In this document: positions 20,771 to 32,934 of the stretch, piece after piece
Layout: the number at the start of each line of letters is the position of its first letter
How positions within the stretch are numbered: position 1 is the first letter of the stretch
Source: Ustulina deusta
Lineage: Eukaryota > Ascomycota > Sordariomycetes > Xylariales > Xylariaceae
Length of the DNA stretch: 64,000 bases
NCBI GenBank assembly: GCA_023159155.1
Contig: JAJNNX010000046.1
Location: 186,001 to 250,000, forward strand
Direction of reading: 5' to 3'
The notes under the pieces: generated by a model
Told to the model about the DNA's origin: nothing
Databases searched by the model: none
The model's input: only the letters and a program-made list of their open reading frames with translations
Program-made: the position numbers and the translations under genes

Positions 20771-23062
20771 TCCCTTCAAGCCAGACAACAACACATACTC
20801 AACTCGCCGCAGCATCACGTCTGCTCCGATTGCAACCCCGGGCGCGACTTCTCCACGCAGGACAGCTTAGAGAAGCATCGAGTAGATGCCCACAACCTCT
20901 GCACAAAATGCCAGCTCATATTTCAGACGGCTAGCTGGCTCACGCAGCATAAAGTTCTCGTGCACCACGTGTGCGGGAAATGCAGAAAATATTTTGACAC
21001 TACTGAGGAACTTGAATATGTTGGTATCCTGTCCACCTACGGTAGTCTCTTTTCCTAACGCGTTCAGCATTCCGCCCATTCTTGTTCGCCTAGCAGTCGA
21101 GTTTCGGGGCATGCAACGACCGATGACCTCGGCGATTCACTATCTACAATTCGGAGGCGTTACCAGCAACCCCTTGTCACATTGCTACTAGATATACAGA
21201 GGACTGAGATGCAACACCTAAAATCAACGGAATTTATACAGGCGTTAGAATGTCTCCGTCTCCCTGCGCAAAATAACATTTCTGAACCAGGAGCATGGCC
21301 AACAAGATATGAGAGTGCTTATCCACCAACTACTTTCATCAGAAGCCACATCAACGCCTTCGAGAAAAGGGACTATGTTGCCATATCCTGTACTTGGGAT
21401 TATCCTTTACCTTTGGTACAGCCATGTGGCAAGTATTCTGTGCAATCACGTAATGGAGAGTTCTTCCCATCCACGGTACGAGACTCGGTGTTTGAAAGGG
21501 TGGGAAAGTACATGATCCGCTTTAATCTGCGTTATCTCTGGATCGACAAGGAATGCGTTGTGCAAGAAGATGGTGAAGAGAAGGAAACAGCACTTCAGGC
21601 GATGGACCTAGTCTACTATTGCAGCAAACATCCGATCGGCTTGTTGTATCAGCCTATAATGTCGATCGCAGACCTTAAGTTGCTGGCAGAACTTATGACA
21701 GGGAAGTCCGTTGTCAAATCCGGATCTAAATTCAAGTTGTCTCCTGGGTTACCGTGCGAGAGCGCGTGTAAGATTCTTGAGCTGCTGGAAGCGATAGTTA
21801 GTGACATCTGGTGGACGCGTGCGTGGACGTATCAAGAGAATTACCGCGGCAACGTGAACATGAAACTTCTCATACCGCATCATATACCCCCAGACGACTA
21901 CCACAGCGATTATATCGGACTCTTCAAGGACGTGCCCGGCGAGATTGTTCTCAGCTCGACCAGATTTCATGAGGCTGCAACTGCCTTCTGTTTAGCGTTC
22001 GACCCCCCAGCTGACTTGAGGAGAGCCAGAGAGCTTGTGCTTGAGCGAGCGAGAAAATACACGCTCCTCTTAGAGAAGCCCGGAATTTATGGTCGCGACC
22101 TTGCAACAAAGTCTATGACACCTCTCATCATTGCAGACATTGAGAAGCGACAGCTAAAAATCCCCTTGGATCGTCTAGCTATTGTCGCAAACTGCTGTCA
22201 ATACTCCGCTCGCCTTGACCGCACAGAGCTCCTGAAAAGGGGACATAGCGTTAGCCTTGCTATCCTGGCTTTATTTCTCTTGAATGGGGATATACTTTAT
22301 AACGGGCCAGATCATAGGAACCGTGCCTCGGGTGCGCATAATATCACCAGCTTCTTGAACGCGCAAGCATTCAACCAATATTTACCACCACAGTCAATGC
22401 ACGGTCTTACGTATAATAAGAGTTGCAGATTCATCGATGTAGAGCTTACAAGACATGGAGTAAGGACTCGAGGGCATCTATGGAAGCTTGGTTGTTGTAT
22501 TGACACCTCGAGGTTTTCTAAAACGCTTCCTTATGTTGAAGATAACGGTAGCTTAACGCGTGATGAACGACGCAACCTTATGCTTCTAGCAAACGAGCTA
22601 GATGAAAGGGGGTTCAGCGGTCTCTACGAGGAGATTGGTACATTTCTCGAGCATAGCGGTACTTCTCAGTATAGAAACTCCTTTGCGAGGGAGTATCAAA
22701 ACCACATGGCTAAAGAGTTGGCAACAGCAGTAAGTCAAGGCAGGTTGCTTCGGTTAGGGGCACTCTGGAGCCCAACCGATGAGCATAGTCCATATCGTGG
22801 CATTTTTATATGCAATCAGCCCGAGCTGGAGGGTTTGCCGGATTATGTTTTTACGGCTTCACGAGAGAAGGAGGCCGATGATGGTCGGGACCTCCTGAAT
22901 GACATAGATCGGCATGTGTCACTGGAAGTTGACTGCACCATCACGAGCGGACGGCTACCAGATCTACACACTCGATGCTGGATTCATGGTTTATGCTTCT
23001 TTTATGGATGTCCAAGAATGCAGGTTAGTTTTCCCTGGCCGAGTACTATTACACGAGTTTAA
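20771..23062 (+). CDS. C2H2 zinc finger-HET domain fusion, 5'-truncated
   Basis: Two exons, 20771-21019 and 21068-23062 (about 747 codons), with a 48-nt intron (GTTGGT donor, CCTAAC branch, TTCAG acceptor). Splicing completes the third finger (CGKC...H-SA-H). Exon 1 carries three fingers starting CSDC, CTKC and CGKC. Exon 2 carries the HET domain (YVAISCTW, YLWIDKECVVQED, ETALQAMDLVY) and a conserved C-terminal tail (GLCFFYGCPRMQVSFPWP). HET proteins act in heterokaryon incompatibility and cell-death signalling. No Met precedes the fingers; the frame opens in the telomere tract, so the 5' end is missing or lies in an unseen exon. A paralogue without fingers is at 50925-52930. Confidence 0.75.
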
Positions 23063-24120
23063 GATGGCAATTATATAGTAGTAGGTAGGACATAGGTTGA
23101 TCGACGATATGGCCTTGTATAAAGAATAAGTTATTTTATTTAAAACCGCTTCATACCGTGAATTAACTCCTAAATTCCCCCAAGCTGACGATGGAGTTCA
23201 TCAACGAGACCATCAAGTTGACGCGATCGAGAATCCTATGGTTGGCATTATTAAATAGTCTTGCCTGATACCAGTTGGTTTCCGACTAAGTGATCAAGGC
23301 GACTGACTTACTTGGCAATCCCCTCAACGAGAGACCTCTCCGAGTCGGTCATTTCTGACTGTTCATCACGAGCCGGCGGAAAAGAGTATCCGAGTCTGGC
23401 GTCCTCGGCTCGAAGATTGTTCTGGTAGGACGTTACGTTCTGCCTCGCCGAATGTCGCTCTACTAGCAATGCAAGGCATTCACTCTCTCCCTCCATTAAA
23501 ATACATACCGTCCGGTTTGGTGTTTCTGTCCTTTTTTGCGTGTAGCTAGGCTTCGCCAGCATCATCGTGTTGCCTTAGCCGCATAGTGGAGTCGGGCTCA
23601 AGAGTCAGGCAACCTGCCGATGGTGCTTTATTGAAACCTAAGAGGTCAGTTCGCCGATTCAGATGCGGGCAGGGAGCATCAGGCTCAGCAGCAAATCTAT
23701 AAATTATATAAGCAAAGGAGAGTTATAAAGACTCTTTTACTGACCCTGTAGCCCAGCCATTATTCTCATCCTCCGCTGGGGGGTTAGTGGATAGTGAATT
23801 AGGGCGAAAGCGCCCGCCGTGGTTAGTTAGGGATACGTAGCAACCTATTACGATAAACCGGATCCTGTATTAAATGAGACCACGTACAGGGCAGCGTTGC
23901 CGCGCGGATAAAAAAGCGTTAATAAAAATTATTTTCAAAAAAGTAATTAATTAATACTTCAATAGCCAGAGAAAAAATAAAATAAAATAAACATCGTTAA
24001 AACATTAGAAATAATATATATAAGTAGCTAGTTTATTATCTAGAGCTAACTATTTATAATACCTTTCACCGTTGCAACCATACTCTTTAAACCTTGTCAA
24101 CACTTTATATTAATATCATC
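23063..24120. other. Intergenic with strongly AT-rich end
   Basis: 23063-23900 holds only short minus-strand frames. 23920-24060 is very AT-rich (AAAATAAAATAAAATAAA runs, TTAATTAATTA), the pattern of decayed or RIP-affected DNA or an AT-rich promoter. No gene recognised. Confidence 0.45.
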
Positions 24121-24582
24121 ATGTCATCTACAAACCCGACCCAGCTGACTGAACCTGCTATGGACTTGACCTGGGACTGTACAGGCAACGAAAAAGCTGC
24201 ACGCACTCTAGCCAATCAGTGGATCTCGGAAACCGACCACACTTCCCCATACGTGGATAAAGGCTATCCTAGACTACCTTTCAAGCTGGACTCTCGCGAT
24301 GATTACAAAATCAGGAACGCCCTACGACTCAGCGAAGCCGATATGAAAGACGAAGTTGAAGGCCTGCTGGGAATAGACTTCTGGCATTTCGAGACTACTC
24401 GCAATAAGCTCCTGTCCCTCCTTATAGCATGGGAGCGGCTTATTTATGAGAAAAACCAATTCCAGAAGAAGGGGCGCTATGAGGGCAACCTGAACTATCA
24501 TCAGCTATATATTCTATTCCAACTGGCGTGGACGGCAGATAAACCCGGCCTGCACAAGTCGGAGTTTTTAAACGGTCCTTAA
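24121..24582 (+). CDS. Hypothetical protein (153 aa)
   Basis: Single exon starting MSSTNPTQLTEPAMDLTWDC. The composition is globular, acidic and Trp-rich, with a helical middle (LRLSEADMKDEVEGLLGIDF, LLSLLIAWERLIYEKNQF). No family recognised. It lies between an AT-rich stretch and the PIF1-tail repeat, so it may be mobile-element cargo. Confidence 0.5.
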   Translation: MSSTNPTQLTEPAMDLTWDCTGNEKAARTLANQWISETDHTSPYVDKGYPRLPFKLDSRDDYKIRNALRLSEADMKDEVEGLLGIDFWHFETTRNKLLSLLIAWERLIYEKNQFQKKGRYEGNLNYHQLYILFQLAWTADKPGLHKSEFLNGP

Positions 24583-24794
24583 GCGGGACGAGAGGTGGTC
24601 CTGGATACATGGAGATATGAGAAAGGAGTGTCAGGGGAAATGTGGACAATTTGATCTAGAATTGACAACGACTTTGATTTTCTCGATAGCTAGCATTTAT
24701 CTCACTAGCAACAATGGATTATATTTATACGAGTAGCTTTATCAATCAAATGTGTGCGTACGTGTATTTATAGTCCGCCTCATCCTACTATCAC

Positions 24795-25488
24795 CCATGC
24801 CTAGGGAGAAGGGCAGGTCTATGTCATCCAGGAGATCCAAAGGGACTACGGGTTGGAATGTATATGCTCACTACTAGGCCATTGCAGTAATATATGAGGG
24901 TATGGAGGCCGACCGTGTGGTTCTAGTACGCCTTCTTTCTCCATCTGCCCTACTCTCGCTGTAATTCCTGCTACAACCCAGGCCATTACAGGGCAGGTTT
25001 AGCGCCTTAACCCCTACTGCCCCTACTACTACCCCTCTTGCGCTGTATTCCCCCCACCGGCCGACACGACCACTGCGCTATGGCATCTGCATCCCGAGAA
25101 TAGACTTTTGTGCCGAGGTCCGTCTGCTATGGCGGTTATGGTAATAAATCAAAATAGAACCAAACTTGATTACTTTTCAAGTACCCTTGATAATTCTGAA
25201 ATTACTTCCTAGGGTGCCACTCTTAAGGAGAACAAGGTCAGTGCCGGTAGTGCTGGTGGGGAGGCGACAGCGTGGACCATTGCGCGCGCGTTGAAGCCCC
25301 GCTACGTAGCAACGGCTCAGGACCTTGAGACCTGTTAACTGTCCCACCTCTGCCCCGCGTCCCCGGAAATAGCTTCACTATGTGATCAGATTTCCTTGGA
25401 GAATATCATCACACTTGCCCACTTCACGAGTCAGGCATGCAAGACCAATGCGATTTATTCTTATTAGTAACGCCCTCTACTCGGCAGG
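24795..25488 (+). repeat. PIF1-tail repeat, copy 1 (decayed)
   Basis: Aligned with 34235-35006 in the same orientation. It begins CCTAGGGAGAAGGGCAGGTC, which corresponds to the GEGQVYVALSRA part of the PIF1 helicase tail in copy 2, but has lost about 40 bp of it. The following ~650 bp non-coding tail is shared down to CGCCCTCTACTC. It is probably the 3' end of a Helitron or PIF1-bearing element. Confidence 0.7.
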
Positions 25489-25691
25489 TAATCACTACGA
25501 TTAATATTGTCCTTAGACCCAGCCTATCTGAACGGCATGAGTGCGTTCGAAGGGTCCGAGCCCCTGCAGGCATTGTACTTATAACCTAATACAGCAAAAG
25601 CTTATTAATTTAGTGTATTAGATTAGGAGTAGTACAAGCAATAGTGAGATAGTTTCAAGCAGGCATTAAAACAAAGAATTCAGTTAAGATC

Positions 25692-26475
25692 TCAGTGCCA
25701 GTATCTAACATTCTGGTTAACATACATGAGGAGATCATAGGTCAAGGTATCTAATCGCTTAAGAACGCCTTGAGTGCTTTCCTGAAGCAATAAGTCGCGA
25801 TGTTCATAGAGAGTCTTGACCACAGCATCTCTTAGTCCTCTGTCAGAGGCAAGAGTAGATGTGTACACCTCTTGCACTGCGTCTAGGAAATCATCCCGGG
25901 CCCAATTATTCTGGGTTGCCGCCTCAAACTTTCGTAGTGCGAGGGCCTTGAGACCACTGATGAGATACTTTGCTGCAAGGGCATAAACCTTCGCATGGAC
26001 GACGAGATCTGAATGAGAAGGACGCGATGCCATGATATTGTTGCCAACATCATTAATATCCATTTTGTTTATTGCCTCCTCGTCTTGGATCGCTTGCAGC
26101 AGAGGCGCATTATAGTCAAGGTGGTAAAAGTAATAGACCATCATGTCGACGACTTGGGGTTCATCGTCAGGAAGATCGATTGTTCCCGTGCACGCTTCCT
26201 AAGTCACATGTTTAGCCAAAAAAAACTATCATACGTGAGTAGAACTCATACCTTCATAGCTCCGCGGCAAGCTGCAGCAAAGAAATCAGACCGTGGGCAT
26301 ACAATGGCCTTATGTACCTGGTACTCCTTCCCATGAGAGGTGATGATAAGATCTGCGTATTCTCCACGGGTATATAGCCTGTCAAGGATTACATCAGTAT
26401 TACGAGAAAGTGTAGATAGGAAAGGGGCAGGTACTGTTTAAAAGAAGCCAGCAGCTCCTTAGATGGTTCGTCCAT
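25692..26475 (-). CDS. BTB/POZ domain protein, three exons
   Basis: Spliced model 26475-26435, 26378-26252, 26198-25692 (224 aa), with introns of 56 and 53 nt. It is a typical fungal BTB protein: GEYADLIITSHGKEYQVHKA, CPRSDFFAAAC and DDEPQVVDMMVYYFYHLDY, then a helical back half (YALAAKYLISGLKALALRKF). BTB domains mediate dimerisation or Cullin-3 adaptor roles; no DNA-binding part is seen. The frame stays open upstream of the chosen Met to about 27003, so a longer N-terminus cannot be excluded, though that part (Ser/His/Phe-rich) does not look like a domain. Confidence 0.85.
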
Positions 26476-27549
26476 ACCAAACACGACCCGAACTGCAGAG
26501 GCGGCTGGTTGTTGCAGAGGCGCCGTCGTGGTGTCCGGTCTGTGTTGAGATGTAAAAAGCTCAGGGAAGGCACAGGCCGCTTCCCAACTGCTCCCAAATA
26601 TATCGTCTTTCAACAGGGATTGTAATGTTTTTACAACACCTGGGTTGTAACGGAGGGTTCTCGGTTTATATCGTTGTACAACGGCCTGAATAGCTTTCTG
26701 TTTCCGCAAGCGTGAATTCTCAAAGGTAGAGAATATCCTTTTCCATTCAAGGTATACCTTTTTCCTTTCAGATCTGGTATTCCACATGCCCTGAGATAGC
26801 CGACTTGAAAGAGCATATGCTGAGCGGAGGACGTTTGAGGGCAATGTCTGGATTGTTGACAGATATAGAGGGCGCGTGGATGTTACAAACCAACAGGAAG
26901 AAGAAGAAGAAAAAGTAAAAGTAAAAGACCTGCCAGCCGGCCAACGCAGACGCGGGGCGTTCAGCAGAGAGGAATGATGGTGGTTGAAGATAGGTAGGCT
27001 CAACAGTGTGCAGCGACAGGCAGCCCGGTCGGTTACAATATGCCGTTAGGTGTAATAGTTAGTACACGGCTTCGGAGGGATCTAGCAATTAAAAGTCCTG
27101 ATCTTCAGCATTTACTTTAGTTACTGGGTAGCTATGACATGAATAATTCAAGGTAGCAAAAGGCGTGAAGGCTAGTTGTCTGGCAATCGCCTCGTTAAAA
27201 GAGCACTATAACAGGTTTGCCGCCGAGAACAGCGCACTGGTCCCGCGTGGACACGTGGACTCTCCGACCCTCAAGGGGTAGGAATCTACCTCCAAATTCA
27301 AACCATTGCAGCTAGCCCCTTGGATCCAACCTTGTCTACCCGGCACCCATACCTCGCCACTGCTGGAATTGACACTAGTCACGTTAATAATTCACACATG
27401 GTGATAACGTGGTTCTTTTTTTACTCATTTTCATTCCGTCTCCCGCAATCCCTTCCGGCTAGCAGGGCATCAGATACCATTCTATAATACGCCAATGCCG
27501 CTGTTGTACCTGGAACGTCTAGCATTCATCCCCATCCATTCAACCTCGC
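26476..27549. other. Upstream region of the BTB gene
   Basis: Includes a 176-codon open extension of the BTB frame (26476-27003), of doubtful coding value, and a spacer to 27549 with no recognised feature. Confidence 0.35.
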
Positions 27550-27609
27550 ATGCAATACAACACAACTCTGGATGTATGCGTGACTCCCCAAGCTTCAGAG
27601 CAACGTCCA

Positions 27610-28509
27610 CCAATGGATCAATTAGAGAGATGGAAACTTCCCACTCGCGCCTCTCGCTCGAGGACTGCTACCCCTAGCGCTGGAAAGACAACAATCAAAG
27701 ACAACCACCAGTCTGCCCGTTCCCAAACGAAGAAGACGCGTCGGAAACATGATGGCGCGCGTAAGAAGAACGTGATATTTGTGCCTGAACAAGCTGACAG
27801 CGTGCTCAACTTGCAGTGTCGTACAGAAGAAGCCTACACCTGCCACTTATCGCTCCTGGTCCTCCTCCACACCAAGTCCTACAACACCCTCCATCCTGTC
27901 CGCCAGGATGACTCCCAACGAAGCATCGAATTCGATTTTGCTTCCTTTCCCAGCGCCAGCTATCGAGTCCTTTTTTACGACCTTCTGGAGGCTCTATAGT
28001 TACTTACTCGACTCGCCGCCTCGCCTCGCTCGATCTTGTAAGCCAACAGGCCCTCGCTGTTTACCTGAGGGAAAACTCAACATTTCATCACGACAAGTAT
28101 TGCCTACAACCTTGTTATGCGCAACATGGCCAAAAAGACCCTCGAAGTCTTGGAGTCATTCTTCGGCGGACTTATGCTATTGCCCGAGCCTGGCACAACA
28201 CCCGACACCATCTCTAGCGTCTTTTCAAATTTGCGCGCTCGTGCGCTCGACTCTAATGAATGCTATAGTTGTGCTAGGTTAGATCAGAATCCAAAGGCTA
28301 AATTGCCGGTCGACTCCCCTGCCTTAGTTACGCGACTCGTCAGCTGTAGAGCCAAAGTCGCATCAGTCCTTAGAGACCTTGATAGGAGATCGTGGTGGCT
28401 CGCAGCCATGGATTTATATGAGGCTTTCCTCTTTAGCCAGGGGCCGAGCTCGAGGCTAGAGAGGGTTTGCGCCTTTGACTTGTATCATTATCGAGATAAA
28501 CCAATCTAG
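27610..28509 (+). pseudogene. Unresolved coding-like region, probably broken
   Basis: Several overlapping plus-strand frames look partly coding but do not join. A basic N-terminus starts MDQLERWKLPTRASRSRT. A frame follows with AYTCHLSLLVLLHTKSYNTL. A last frame at 28117-28509 reads MRNMAKKTLEVLESFFGG to a tail ending YHYRDKPI. The basic start and helical end could fit a decayed transcription factor, but I recognise no domain and found no splice set that keeps phase. Confidence 0.3.
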
Positions 28510-29246
28510 TTTTTATTCTTATTATTACCTTTGCTATTTTTTATTCGGTTTTTTTTTCTCTGTACGGCATATGCCCTACAAGATTTGCATATATAAGCAT
28601 GACACCAGTTATTTATTTAATGATTTTAACTCACTTATGTTGTAGCATTGTTTGAACGCGAGAAATTATTATCATTACTATTACCAAAAATAGATACTGA
28701 AAATCGACAACATCTTATCAAAGTCTTAATTGGGTAGCAGTAGCGCTATGGGATAAAATGCTGTACTAGTTGACCTGCACCACGCAGTATTTGTCGTCCC
28801 TTATTTCGCTAATACGAAGCCATTCAATCCACCTGTGACCCCATGCCACCCTCTAGCCGTGTGATGCGGTACATGCGGAGCTCCGAGAGACCATTGTGGA
28901 ACCTCCTGCACATACCGACGAAGGGAGGACGTTGGTCCATTTTTCGCAGGACACATACGGAAACACGCCACTCTACAAGTGCCTTGAGCCTAAGGATCGA
29001 CTACCCTGTGAAAGCGCAGTATTTCGGTACCGGTGTATGGGGACGAAGTATGGTCTGTGAGGGGATTGTTAGTATTCCATCCCCTCCTTCCTCCCTGATT
29101 TCGGCAAACTGAGTTCATAATACCGGCCGGTGTTTAAAGACCTACGGTTTCTACTCGTAGGTTTTTGTTCTCCGTCTCAATAGAAATTCCCAGGCAAAAC
29201 CCAAGCGCGTATGTTATCCAGTGCTTTACTCTATTAAACCCCCAAA
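28510..29246. other. Intergenic, AT-rich 5' half
   Basis: T-rich runs at about 28503-28560 and 28600-28720. No gene recognised. Confidence 0.4.
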
Positions 29247-30295
29247 ATGGCGGGAACACGACATTCCTTCCCACCGGACAGGGTCACGTTCGAGGGCTAC
29301 TGCGAAGATTGGACACGGTGGATGACGGAGCTCGAAAATATCAAGTCGCAGCGTACCGATCAGGAAGAATTGTCTGCATTTCAAGCTGACAGAGACATCA
29401 TCCAGAGTGAGATACAGCAATTGCAGGGTAGATTACAGCAGCGCTTGCAGGATCATGAGACTGCGACAAAAGAAAACCAGCAATTGTTCCGGGCACGTTT
29501 GAGGACACACCTGAGAAACATACCACGTACCGACATGCTTCACTTTGTAAGTTGCCAGAAGGGTCGTTACATATATGTGTGTTGCTAACGTATATAAGCT
29601 ACGGGAGGCAAGTCTTGGAGAGGACCACGATCAGGCGCCGCTCTGTATGAGTAGCGATGGCATACAAGATCGCGTAAGTACTAGGTGCGTCACTCACGTA
29701 CCACAGCTAGCCTAACATGAACGAGTGGGCTGACCTGCTTGTCGTAGGATGCTATAGCAGAAGCCGTTAGGCCTGCCGAGTTACCCTGGGAATTCCAGCA
29801 AACTCTCGAGGCAGATATCGCGCCAAGCGTTGAGACAACTGTTCTCGGTAGAGAAAATCCCGTGGAGTCTATGGGATCTCCACCGCCGTCCGGACCGGAA
29901 CATCCCTTAAGCTACAACCAGAAGGACTCTTCAGCCCAGAAGAAGTTCAGGTGCCTTGAGCCGGAGTGTGATGGACTTGGTTGGGCAAGACCAGAGCATT
30001 TAAACCGACATTTATTGATGTATTACGCCTTACCGTTTTCTTAAGAATTCTGACTAAACAAACTTCTAGATGCCATAGCTCAAGCCGGGTTTGTTTTCTC
30101 TGCAGTTTCTGCAACAAGTCATTTAATCGCCGAGATAACTGGCTCGATCACCTTTACAAACATACTCAAGAGAGAAGTAAAAAATCTCGGGTCAAGTTTT
30201 ATCCAGAAGCTAAAGTTGTCTATCAGGACGAAATGCGAAAATGCTCAAGACGAAGGAAAGTTCAAGTAACACTAAGGTCTCATAAGATAGGATAG
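29247..30295 (+). CDS. Coiled-coil plus C2H2 protein, four exons
   Basis: Spliced model 29247-29546, 29599-29673, 29748-30019, 30070-30295 (290 aa); all introns are GT-AG with CTAAC/CTGAC branches and consistent phase. The N-terminal half is a coiled coil (IIQSEIQQLQGRLQQRLQDH). The C-terminal half has two fingers: a C-x4-C finger (CLEPECDGLGWARPEHLNRH), completed across intron 3, and CSFCNKSFNRRDNWLDHLYK followed by H. A basic tail follows (KCSRRRKVQV). This layout fits the common fungal small C2H2 proteins of unknown role; probably nuclear. Confidence 0.7.
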
Positions 30296-32934
30296 CAGTA
30301 GTAGTGGAAATATATAAGGTTCGAGCATTTTATATCCTATTGTAAAACAGCGAACATCGCTGATACTCCAGCAAACCAAGAACACGCAGCCAGATAAAAC
30401 ACCTAGTTTTATAAAGTGAGGAAAATACCCCACCGATGTCAAAAGCAGGCATAGACCGGCCTGTTAGCATGCTAGAGAGGGGGTTCCTGTTGGTTTCTAG
30501 GTCTCCCTTAATACCACTACTCCACTTACTAGGGTTTCTGGTGTTGAATCGGTGTCCGCGTGGGGTGGCGGACGAAGTTGGCACTGGGGAACTACCCAAT
30601 TATGTTTCTAGATGTGCATATGATCCTTGAGGGGTGGCCCACAGCTATCGTCAGCGTCGGTGGCACTGGCTACGAAAGTGTAACCAACGAGGGCCCCGAC
30701 GTTGTCAGTACTAATCAGGGTCTCAGAAGCACCGCCGGGTGGATTCGGCAGTGTTGTCATAACGGGCCTCGCTTTCATCCGTCATGGTCGTCTATTCGGT
30801 AGGGGAACCTACAATGGGTAATTCGGCCCGCTCGTTTCTCATCCCTTGCCTCGAAGCCGTAGTGCTGCCAATGAACGAATCATTGTTCTGCGCAATTATG
30901 ATTTGGAAGCGTAGGTGGATGCACGACGGAATGCATTCAACCCCACGCTCCCTGGATAGACGTTTAGCCTAGACAACTGCCCTGAAAGTAAAGTAAGTAA
31001 TACACGAGTCACCCGAAAACGTTGGCATGCAAGATCAAGCAGGGTTGCATATACGCTAATCTGTGATTGCACGAGCCGTCCCGATGCTTCGGAACCGGAT
31101 AAGCCCTAAAAGCAGTAGCTTGGATTGGGCGGCTTGGCAACGCCGGTCCATCCATGTGCCACTATCGCGAATACTAGTAAAACTTGTTGGTGCGCTGCTG
31201 AGGCAGGGTAGCGCTCTGCATGGGCTGCATAGCAAGACTATAACGTGCTAATGGTGAATTGTCAGCTTATTTAGTCTAGCGCATCACTCCGTGTTGTCAT
31301 CGATTAAGCAGTTAGGCAACAAGCCTCCAATTGTCAGACTTGGATAACGTAAGTGGGCCATCCCTACATTCCCTCGGGCCTATGCACGCGGCCGGAACCC
31401 GCAAGAGTAGACTGGATGCTTTTTTTTTCTTTCTCTCCAGAGAGAAAGAGAGAGGTACTTTGTCCCTATGACAGGTATGATTAATCGGCCAGTTCGCTAT
31501 GACAGAGTGGGATGAGGGAATTACCTTGGTCTGAGAGCCGGCTACTTCCCAACACATAGCAGCTATGCTTAATGACTTATCTGTGTACTGCGTTTCGGGT
31601 GGTAAGCTACATAGCTTTTATCGCTCCATAAAGGACAAATCTTCGTGGGTAGAAGATTCCCGCCCCCCTTTCCCAAACTACCCTAGCATTGGTATGCCAG
31701 CTGTTGCCTCCAGCTCACAGCGGTGGAACCTGGTCGTTCCTTGTCCGTTAGGTATGGCTCCCCCAAGAAAACGGACCTCGTGATGGTCGGCGCTGCAAGT
31801 GGTTTGGCTGCATGTGGCTGAAGGAGAGCTTTCGCAAAGCTGGTCAAAACATTCCACTTTTGTAAAGTGGGCAACCCTGTGCGCATCAAAAATGACAATA
31901 AAAACCAGTTAGACCTATTAGTCCCTTCGGTAGAGGGATGCATATTCCACTTCGTCCGAACAGCATCTACCCCCGACGAATAGCCTATGATTGCGCGTGT
32001 CGCGTTTCCTCAGGGCCTTCCCGCGGCGTCCCGTAATTGTTGGTTCATTCTGCTGAGGTATTTGACCTTGTGCAACATATCCTTGATTATCTAGGCCTAA
32101 GAGGAAACGAATAGGAGGATCCCGGTATAGGCCCCCTCCCAATAATTGGACGAGGTGCGATGGTGATGTAGCAATGTCTTTCTGGCATTGTTGCAGTCGG
32201 CAGACAAGACCCTTTCCTTTAAAAGAGGGTCAGATGACGATGTAGGTTATTGATGATGCTGTGCTATGGGGACTGGGGGAGGGGTGGTGAACGAGTGTGC
32301 GTCCGGAGGAGCGACGGAATCCGCAGAAGAACTGTGCACAGCCATGGGATGAGTGCTCTCGTAAAAGAAATCCAACATCGGATTATCGGCCGTATTCCTA
32401 GCACTAAGCCCCTAATAGGACATGCGCCGGGGTGGGTGACCACAAATGGGCGCCGGGCCCGGAGTCCGAGCCACCTAGCCCGTCGCTGTACGCGCCGAAG
32501 GTGTGACTACACGGAGCGGGGCTAGCTCGGACGGGGAGAAGGGCGTATTACAGGTTGCTAGATTATTAAAAAATCAAACTAACACAGCATAGTTAACTTA
32601 GCTGCATGTTATTGCGTACATTTGACAAATCAAGCGGCTATACGTCCGCAGCCCTTGATTTTCAAACCATATTCCCTTGGCAGTAACAACGATTGGATGA
32701 AGAACGGTTTACAGAATCTCCTCCCTGCATGGTAGAGGCCAACATTAAGGCAAAGCAACTAAGCACAACTTGAAGTGGATGCTAAACACAAAGGAATATA
32801 GGGGTGGAATAGCTATAAAAAGGGAGCCACCGTCCCGGAGCAAGGCAAGGGAACAGACCTCATAGTTTCCTCAGACATTCCAAGCACTTCTCGCAACACC
32901 CTACTCCTGTTTGAACGTCAAGAGCACAGCCAAA
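30296..32934. other. Long gene-poor stretch
   Basis: 2.6 kb with only short frames in all directions and no recognised domain, transposon end or RNA gene. A small inverted repeat (CTTTCTCT/AGAGAAAG) lies near 31429-31448. It may be decayed repeat DNA. Confidence 0.45.

Noticed and set aside
26476..27003. Long N-terminal extension of the BTB gene
   Set aside because: Open frame, but low-complexity and without domain resemblance; BTB proteins of this type usually begin shortly before the GEYADL motif. Start at 26475 preferred.
30296..32934. Search for a Starship-type tyrosine recombinase (DUF3435) or other cargo-bearing captain gene
   Set aside because: No matching frame here or elsewhere in the window, so I do not claim a giant transposon.
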